A stretch of 64,000 nt of DNA from Antedon mediterranea (lineage: Eukaryota > Echinodermata > Crinoidea > Comatulida > Antedonidae). The stretch is taken from NCBI RefSeq assembly GCF_964355755.1, contig NC_092678.1, positions 24,532,365 through 24,596,364 of the forward strand. The letters run 5' to 3'. The stretch's first letter is position 1, and each line of letters opens with the position of its first letter. Of this stretch, positions 56,487 to 64,000 are shown piece by piece. The translations under genes were made by a program, and so were the position numbers. The notes beneath the pieces are model-generated. The model saw only the letters and a program-made list of their open reading frames with translations, was not told where the DNA came from and did no database searches.

Positions 56487-56575
56487 GTATCATATGTGAC
56501 GCCTGTATTATTAGACTATAAGTCTAACCGTAACATAAATACAGGCCTTACATGTAATACACATGTGATACCGTT
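56487..56575. mobile_element. Hairpin element (GTATCACATGTG..GCCTGTATT), copy 2
   Basis: The left arm gtatcatatgtgacgcctgt and right arm acaggccttacatgtaatac acatgtgatac are inverted, matching the element at 28306-28387. The loop contains its own small palindrome (ttagactataagtctaa). Confidence 0.55.
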
Positions 56576-56686
56576 TTACATACCTTGCCATGATACTAGA
56601 TATAATCTATGTATAATCCTGTATAATTAGAATGTGTTTTTAGACTTCATAACACTTTCAAATGCTCCGTCTAATCTTTTAAATTG

Positions 56687-56818
56687 TATGTGACAAAAAT
56701 TGTGATGTGCCCATATATAGACATGATTTCATATCACTACCATATATGGCCATATCACTTCCATATTCGGGAACATCACAATTTTTTGTCAAAATAGTTT
56801 GATAGTGTAGACAGACCT
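56687..56818. mobile_element. Palindromic MITE (TCTGTCTACACTATC family), copy 4
   Basis: It starts tatgtgacaaaaattgtgat and ends gtttgatagtgtagacagac. The centre shows catatcactaccatatatgg. It is close to a full-length copy except that the left terminal 20 bp are missing. Confidence 0.7.
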
Positions 56819-58639
56819 TTAGACTTAATATGATACTTTCTGGCATTCGAAAACTTGAACTCAAAGTCAATGACATTTCCAACGACAACTGTTCGTTGTC
56901 CTCGACTCAGCTGCGTCGTCGGCAATTATCGTCGTATAATGTTGTATAATTCTCGATGAGTAAGGTATTGTTCTCTACAGCTTTTAACTTAGTTTAAACT
57001 TAGTGTTTTTTAATAATTAATAATCCACCCAACAACTGTTCTTTACCAAAGGTTATATTTCTTCACATGAATATTTTAATTATATTAATTTATTCATGAG
57101 TTCAGTGTACTTTATTCCATGAAGAAGTTACACAAAATGAAATTCAACTTATGATCCTATTTTCATATTCATAGTAAGATTCTTTCCCCAAAAAATGTTT
57201 TTATTGAATATGTAATATGTTTTGTAAATAGATAACATAACAGAAAAGAAGTTTAAAAGTAAAAAATACTTGACTCTTCAAATAATATTAAAGAGGATAA
57301 AAAAAAACAATGTTCCATTTTGTCCACATATACTGTAGCCTAGTTCTATCCCATGCCTGAATGTACACTTTTAATATTAACGTTTCATGATCAATTGCCA
57401 ACATACATTTTTTGTTAGTTTCAAAGAATTTGCAAGGCACTACTGTTCAGTTCTTATTATCAAACTAGTTGTTGTACAGGAAGTGGTAAAATGTGTTTTC
57501 CTGACAGATGTCGAATGTTCTCTCGTCTCAAACCATTTCTAAGCACACGTTTATTCGATTCTTTGCCAATGGACAACACTGACCAACATTTGTGGTTTTA
57601 GTAGATACTTAGCCAATGTATTGACCACTAAAAGGAATGTTTTAATTTTTAATTAAATAAAGATTGAAGTTCGAGGATGGAAACAACATTATACATTTCA
57701 ATGCACCACAGTAACTCAGTCTCCATGTGCTTGGCTATGGAACGTTTACTCATGTAGTAGTCCTATTTTAATTAGTCGATATTGACAGAGGAGACAACCA
57801 TACATTTAGACATCTGTATAGGATGTATATATAAACTAAGTATTTAAAGAAACCTGTTTATATTCCTTGAACGAGGCCGCTAACTATTGACTAAGTTTAA
57901 TCTAAATCTGCAACATGGTCGCCGGGTTAACACCAAGGACCTAGACTTACCTTAACATCTCGTATGAGTATGTTCTTTGATCAGCTTAAGCTAACTGCAT
58001 AAAACCAAAAAAGAAAAACGTATTTGTTTTCGATTTTGAATGAAAAGCTGGGGATATAAGATTAGTTAAACGATAGGGTACGGAAGCGTTTAACCCCGCT
58101 ACGTGGTGTTGTGTGTATACTCGGCTTAGAGAGGCCTAATTGAATGTTTATTTCAGATATTCAGATATTACGTTAAAGAATCGATGTAGTATTTTTATGA
58201 TAACTGATTCAAGGGAAGGACTTTGAGACAGGATTAACATATCAACAGTCTATATCATGCATAGGCCTAGAATATGATTTGCTATTAACTCCTCTTGTGC
58301 TGAGACTCCATCCGTGTATTTACTTAATATTTATTAAGTTCAAATTAACCGTGTTTAGTAATGGTATGTGTAAGTAATCATAACAAAATTAAAATGCCAG
58401 ACAAATTTAGTCAAAAATTTTGTTGCAAAATGTCATTATGGTTTTTTTTTATTGTGGTTTTACTCGCACTAATAACATTACCTTTGACTAAGGCATCTTT
58501 TCCATAGACTTCCTTACTCTCGTTGGCTAGACGCATTCTATCTCATTCTGGGTAAATTCGGTTATGGGGCAAATATGACGATGTAATTAAGTTTGATCTT
58601 CATGTTAGATGAGAATCTTACGTTCAACTTTTCGACAGA

Positions 58640-58782
58640 ATTCGCAAAAAAACAAGCAACGCGAATTCGAATAGCTTAACCAATCACAGACGATAGTTTC
58701 GATAGTCACTGTGATTGGTTAAATTATTACTTACGTTGCGTGCGTCATTCGCTACGTCCCTGAGTGAAAACCAAACTTTAGA
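58640..58782. mobile_element. GGTTCCCAC-family element, copy J (diverged)
   Basis: Inner arms taaccaatcacagacgatag and tcactgtgattggttaaatt pair, and the right part reads acgttgcgtgcgtcattcgc then tgagtgaaaaccaaac. The outer left arm is poorly preserved. It is an old copy. Confidence 0.65.
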
Positions 58783-60040
58783 AAGGAACACAGCTCGCGT
58801 GTAAAGATTGTTTAGTTACTCTGTCCCATTTGAAGTTAAGCTAGAACAGATTTCATACCAGCATTTTAAGTAGCAGGCACTTTCCGGGTCATACCAAGCC
58901 AACACATGCCAACTGGAAGAGACCCTTTAATGTTACTTTCCTTTTCCTCCCTTCCCCTTCAAGTTGCCGTTACACTAAGTACTTTGAACTTTACCAAGTG
59001 CAGCAAGCTCTATAAGTCCACAACACGCGATGGCGGCGAAACTTACAAACTCTCTGATTGACTACTCGATGTATATGTAACGAAAAACTTATAGATTAGC
59101 TAGCAGCGAAAAACAGCGGAATATGACTTTTTAGGAAGATAATTTATCAGTAAAAACTAAGACGGTAATGAGTGAAAGTGTTTCATTTATTTACAAACTT
59201 ATAAACAATATTAAGCCTACTGATTAGGACTTGAGCCAGTCAAGTGTCCGCCGCAAAACCAGAATGATAAAACTATATCTAAGAAATATTATTTTAAACA
59301 GAAAATGTTATGAAAAAGAGAGATGGATGTTTGGGTACCACCGTACGAAAATATTTTCACTTTTTTGTCATTACATTTTGTATTGAACTTAAATTTTAGT
59401 AAAGTAGTAAATATTTTATTTATATATACTGTACTGTAGGTCATCAATATTGTATACGGTACCGTATATAAATAGGCCTTTACTTATGTAGGCCGATATG
59501 AACAAGATAACCCATATTTAATCTAAAAATATCTACTTTTTAAAATGAATTTGCAAATTTAGTCTGAAATCATTGAATATTTAATAAATGCCAATATTAA
59601 CCATTTTTGTTTGTGACCTTAAATATTCGCGGTGTGCAAATATGAGTAAGGACTACAGTATAATACTACAGTAACTGTTAATTTTCAGGATCTTTTATAT
59701 TTTAATCGCAGACATTAAGGTCGCGCGGAAATAAAGGTCTATACGTCTCTATATCATTTAAAAGGATGTATCTAATATGTATTAATTAATGATCGTCCGA
59801 TCGGAAATATTATACACATAAAAATGTTTGAGATTATAAATATAGACCGGTACATCCATGTTGTAATCACTACATGTCTGTTGCTGGCATTTTATTAAAC
59901 CTAATTTATGCAATTAATAATTCATTACACTCATTTATATTATATTATTAGTTCAGGTGATGATATAGCTAGTAGAACCCAATGGTTATGATGACCATTA
60001 TGTTGACCATTATGTTGACCATTATGTTGACCATATCGTA
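58783..60040. other. Non-coding sequence
   Basis: AT-rich with no recognised gene. A 12-bp tandem repeat (accattatgttg, x4) lies at 59994-60030. Confidence 0.5.
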
Positions 60041-60131
60041 AAGCTATGACTACACTATCAAACTAGTTTGACAACAAAATTGTGACGTTCTCAAATATGG
60101 TTGTGGTGTGCCCAAATGTGGTAGTGATATA
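60041..60131. mobile_element. Palindromic MITE copy 5, left half
   Basis: aagctatgactacactatca, then tcaaatatggttgtggtgtg and aatgtggtagtgatata. It stops abruptly where the large transposon begins; the matching right half resumes at 63550-63628 and ends gatagtgtagacaaagcttt. Confidence 0.75.
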
Positions 60132-60778
60132 GCAGGGTTGCTAACTTCCATTTTTTATGAAGATTGTGCATTTTGTGACAAAAGCACCAAATTTGGCACA
60201 AACCTTCTTTAGGGTATATCTAACAATCCTAGAAGGGGTGCCCAAAAATCGGAACAATTTAACGACGTCATTTGGACCACGCCCTTTTTTTAGTATTACG
60301 TAATTAGGTGAAACCTTAAATCTTCGTGTATACATACCAAGTTTGGTATCAAATTAAAACTCATGACATGTACATTGCAATACACACATAAAAAATATAT
60401 GATTTCTCTTCAGACGGAATATATAGGTCAAATAATGTAATTTTCTGTCATATTGAAGGTGATTTCAATCAAAACGCGCCAATATTGGGCTATGTTATGA
60501 ACATTGTAGTTATAAGAACAACAACATTCATTTTTGTAATACTAATATAATATTTATCCTATATCAGTTACTTTCCTTTAACATAATATTAGGAACCACT
60601 GAAAAAAAGTATATAAAACATATACTGTATCAAACTTGGCTCAATAATCACTGGACTAAGTAAACAGACAAAAGACCATTTGACTGACAATTATGGCGTT
60701 ATCATCCATAACAATACATGGAGGTGATTATCAACTTTACTTTTATGAAATTATTTATTTGGAAACAAACAGTAACAC

Positions 60779-60890
60779 TTATAATGGTACAGAGTTGCTA
60801 GATGACGAACAAGTTCCACGGCATGGGTAACAAAGACCAGTGCAAGAAAGACCTGCTGAACGACACTTGCAGTTCCCTGAGCAATGCAGG
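60779..60890 (-). pseudogene. Inverted copy of the transposon ORF's 3' end within the left TIR
   Basis: Read on the minus strand, this segment encodes CSGNCKCRSAGLSCTGLC followed by YPCRGTC and a short Ser-rich tail. It matches the C-terminal Cys-rich end of the main ORF at about 62815-62900. The left arm keeps the Cys spacing better than the right arm, where short deletions have changed the frame. Confidence 0.65.
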
Positions 60891-62901
60891 CAACCCATTC
60901 CTCGATAATTGTTCAGAACTTCTGGTCTTGGATGCTCGAGATTGTGCCAATGAAAGTGCAGTAGTGACAGTTCGTACAATTCAGGATGTAGGTACTACCC
61001 AGTACCAAAAATATTTCAAGGAAGTTATTCTCGACAGAAGTGTTGCAATTCAACAAGCCATCAAACAGAATAAGCTGCCGTTGTTCAACACACCATGGTC
61101 AAAATCAGTGTCCAAAACAAAGCAACAAGTTAAGAGTTTAAAAAGTGACTGCAGCCTATTCAGTCGACTGTATATTGCAAGTCAATCTCGTGATGGAGAT
61201 TAGGAAGACTTCTTCATGCATGAAAACCAGCCATGGCCACCCTCTTTGGCAGTAAATGGAAAGCTTTGACTACCAACTAAGAAGTCTGAGTTGCTACAGC
61301 ATTTGGAGACTGAAGGCCAGCCTGAACCTCCTACATATTTTGACGTAAAGGTGTTTGACGGAGCTGCTATTGTCCATGCTCTTTCCAGCAACCATGCATT
61401 TACATTTGATGACTACGGTGATAAGGTGAGTACATTTCTTTGCATTCAGGATTGTATCTATTGTTTAACCACCACATAATTGGTCATTTCTATATGCGGA
61501 TCGTTATTCTTGTATCATTTGTATGACAGGTCTTTCTACCGTGGACCAGACAGCAGCTGCAGAATAGTGACAGAATTGATATAGTGTGGGACACTTACAG
61601 AACAGATAGTCTTAAGCAGTCTACAGAAGAAAAAAGAGGAAAAGGGGTCAGGAGGAAAGTTGGGGGACAAACAAAGATTCCAGGGAATTTTCCAGACTTT
61701 CTGAAAGATCCAGTAAATAAAAAGGAGTTATTTAACTTTTTAACTACAAAGGTGTCTACCCAAGATTACTCTGACTGCAAAGAAGTTTACATTACATCAG
61801 GTACGTTTTATTGTGATACATACAAATTTATTTTGTTTGTAACCAAACGATTAATTTACTTATACAGTTTCATACCAATAATTAATTAAAAAGGCATATT
61901 AAATTAGTAAGTAATGCTTGATATGTCCTGTAGGCGAGTCTGTTGTATGTTGACATCTACTCAACCTATGTCAATCTGCGACCATGAAGAAGCCGACTCC
62001 AGGATGTGCATTCACATTGATGATGCCTTAAAGAAAGGTAGCAGGGTTATTTTGGTGCGTAAAGTTGATACTGATGTCATTGTTATCCTGGTTGGTATTT
62101 TCTGCAATCTAATAGCCTGTTATCCTGGTACGTGTATCTGGGTCGCATTTGGCATGGGTAAGCACTTCCAATTATTTTAATATAAATACCATCTGCCATA
62201 ACCTATGAGAGGATAAGTCAAGAGGGCTGCCAGTTTTTCATGCATTTACTGGGTCCGATACTACATCCCAGTTCTTCAGAAAAGCAAAACACTCCGCATG
62301 GGAGACGTGGAACTCATTTCCAGCAGTCACAGAAGCCTTTCTTTTCATGGCACATCACCCTTTCAAATCTCTAGGAGTCAACTCATCTCAATTCCAGTTG
62401 CTAGAGGAGTTTACATGTCATCTATACGACAAGACAAGTACTTTAAGAAGTGTTACTAAGCTAAGACAAGATCTTTTTTCAAGAAAGGCACGGACAATGG
62501 ACAACATTCCTCCTACACAGGTAAGGGGAGCTTCCATATAATTGTCAATTGTCGTTTAATAATTTGTTATCAGGTTTATGTTTTTCTTTCATTAAAAGGT
62601 AACACCAATCTTTAAATTGTTTATTGCAGGATGCACTTTTACAGCATTCCAACCGATCCATATACCAAACAAGCATTTGGACCACCAGTCTACAGCCACA
62701 GCAGAATGCTCCATCACCAGAAGACTTTGGTTGGACTAAAACCGGCAGTACATGGACACCAGTCTGGACAATACTACCTGAAGCATCCAAGGCATGTAGG
62801 GAATTGCTAAAGTGTGGCTGCAAAAAGTTGCCTTTTTGCTCAGGGAAGTGCCGTTCAGCAGTGCACTGGTCTTGTTACCCATGCCATGGAACTGTCATCT
62901 A
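60887..62901 (+). pseudogene. Decayed multi-exon ORF of the long-TIR transposon
   Basis: Conserved blocks follow in order: LLVLDARDCANESAVVTV; LFSRLYIASQSRDGD; FMHENQPWPPSLAVNGK; FDGAAIVHALS; RIDIVWDTYRTDSLKQ; IPGNFPDFLKDPVNKKELF; CDHEEADSRMCIHIDDALKK; VRKVDTDVIVILVG; IWVAFGMGKHF; LPVFHAFTGSDTTS; SAWETWNSFPAVTEAFL; a C-terminal Cys-rich stretch (KCGCKK..CSGKC). I recognise this set from predicted proteins that recur in many invertebrate genomes, but know no agreed function; the spaced acidic residues (HEEAD, DTDVIVIL) recall metal-dependent nucleases, which is inference only. Probable introns: about 61427-61530, 61801-61932 and 62521-62629. Damage includes stops near 61201 and 61270, a frameshift near 61945 and a broken frame near 62175-62215. 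Not functional. Confidence 0.75.
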
Positions 62902-63549
62902 GCAACTCTGTACCATTATAAGTGTTTGTTTCCAGATAAATAATTTCATAAAAGTAAAGTTGATAATCACCTCCATGTATTGTTATGGATGCTAACGCTA
63001 TAATTGTCAGTCAAATGGTCTTTTGTCTGTTTACTTAGTCCAGTGATTATTGAGCCAAGTTTGATACAGTATATGTTTTATATACTTTTTTTCAGTGGTT
63101 CCTAATATTATGTTAAAGGAAAGTAACTGATACAGGATAAATATTATATTAGTATTACAAAAATGAATGTTGTTGTTCTTATAACTACAATGTTCATAAC
63201 ATAGCCCAATATTGGCGCGTTTTGATTGAAATCACCTTCAATATGACAGAAAATTACATTATTTGACCTATATATTCCATCTGAAGAAAAATCATATATT
63301 TATGTGTGTATTGCAATGTACATGTCATGAGTTTTAATTTGATACCAAACTCGGTATGTATACACGAAGATTTAAGTTTTCACCTAATTACGTAATACTA
63401 AAAAAAGGGCGTGGTCCAAATGACATCGTTAAATTGTTCCGATTTTTGGGCACCCCTTCTAGGATTGTTAGATATACCCTAAAGACGGTTTGTGCCAAAT
63501 TTGGTGCTTTTGTCACAAAGTGCACAAAAAAAGTGCTAAGTTACCCTGC

Positions 63550-63628
63550 TAATATGACATCATCCTGTCCATATATGGGCACATCACATTTTTGTGTCAC
63601 ATAAAGTTTGATAGTGTAGACAAAGCTT
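63550..63628. mobile_element. Palindromic MITE copy 5, right half
   Basis: It continues the element broken at 60131: taatatgacatcatcctgtc, then cacatcacatttttgtgtca and the terminal gatagtgtagacaaagc. Joined to the left half, it restores the usual MITE structure with one TA at the joint. Confidence 0.75.
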
Positions 63629-64000
63629 TAGTGACACCACGACACATAGTATGACACGCGTGTGTTAAAAAATGATAACTGTGACGACACGCTTTCGTAT
63701 TCGCCGGTCAATTTGTGTATTAGCATAGGCCTACCTAAAAATACATTCTAACATTGTCGATAATGTAAGTTGACATTAGTCTATATTTAAATAAATGTTG
63801 GGTGTCCGGTTCAGACTATAATCCTAATTTGCAGACAACTAATTAACAAGAATATCTTAATTAGGATGTATGTGTACCTTTGTACTTTGATGAATGACGT
63901 ATTCAATTATGGGTATCATATCATCAAAGATACTGAAACATAGTGTTACATGTTACATTCAGATTAATACAACCAAATTTAGTACGGTAGTACGTATTTA
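63629..64000. other. Non-coding end of window
   Basis: No gene or repeat boundary recognised; the sequence begins with a loose run of gacac motifs (63635-63695). Confidence 0.4.

Larger units (their letters stand above)
54859..58639. other. Non-coding region upstream of the Kazal gene
   Basis: An acceptor just before 54858 implies at least one upstream 5'UTR exon, not located. A 21-bp minisatellite (atttctcaacatattcttca t, x4) spans about 55165-55245. Palindromic elements are at 56487-56575 and 56687-56818. No protein-coding exon was recognised. Confidence 0.5.
60132..63549. mobile_element. 3.4-kb long-TIR DNA transposon inserted in a MITE
   Basis: Ends are gcagggttgctaac at the left and, in reverse complement, gcagggtaacttagc at the right. 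The inverted repeats are about 750 bp long (60132-60890 and about 62830-63549) and highly similar. A TA lies immediately outside each end (60130-60131 and 63550-63551), consistent with a 2-bp target duplication. The interior carries a decayed multi-exon coding region. The superfamily is not assigned. Confidence 0.88.

Overview
This is an AT-rich metazoan nuclear window with spliced genes, long introns, GT-AG junctions, tRNA-derived SINEs, terminal-inverted-repeat (TIR) elements and many minisatellites. Protein content and repeat style fit a marine invertebrate, and a deuterostome such as an echinoderm is plausible, but the species cannot be fixed from the sequence. No prokaryotic, organellar or CRISPR features were seen.

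Four protein-coding genes can be reconstructed exon by exon, each with a consistent reading phase throughout. (1) 11396-35382 (+): type II regulatory subunit of cAMP-dependent protein kinase (PRKAR2), 13 coding exons, 374 aa. (2) 38888-45059 (-): a BRPF1/BRD1/BRPF3-type peregrin, the scaffold of MOZ/MORF or HBO1 histone acetyltransferase complexes, 11 coding exons, 1318 aa. (3) 46978-49933 (+): TMEM243, 4 coding exons, 110 aa, head-to-head with BRPF across about 1.9 kb. (4) 51861-54846 (-): a secreted protein with a signal peptide, four Kazal modules and a Pro/Thr-rich tail, 575 aa. A short candidate first exon (6524-6572) may be an alternative promoter and N-terminus of PRKAR2.

Layout. 1-11.4 kb is upstream sequence with a cluster of palindromic GGTTCCCAC-family elements and eight perfect CRE octamers (TGACGTCA). 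11.4-35.4 kb is PRKAR2. Its 7.5-kb fourth intron holds a 53-bp satellite split by a 2.75-kb long-TIR transposon (itself hit by a SINE), followed by a 2-kb element with Tc1-like ends. 35.4-38.9 kb is 3'UTR and intergenic sequence with minisatellites. 38.9-50 kb is BRPF and TMEM243. 51.9-54.9 kb is the Kazal gene. 55-64 kb has no recognised host gene; it contains a 3.4-kb long-TIR transposon carrying a decayed multi-exon ORF, inserted inside an older palindromic element.

The host genes do not form an operon-like unit. The observations I consider most worth a second look are: three in-phase tandem 5' splice sites in one BRPF intron; paired loss of the C2 and C4 cysteines in two adjacent Kazal modules; evidence that the 53-bp satellite grew from one arm of an inverted-repeat element; the CRE cluster upstream of a cAMP-signalling gene; and a transposon whose inverted repeat contains the 3' end of its own coding region.
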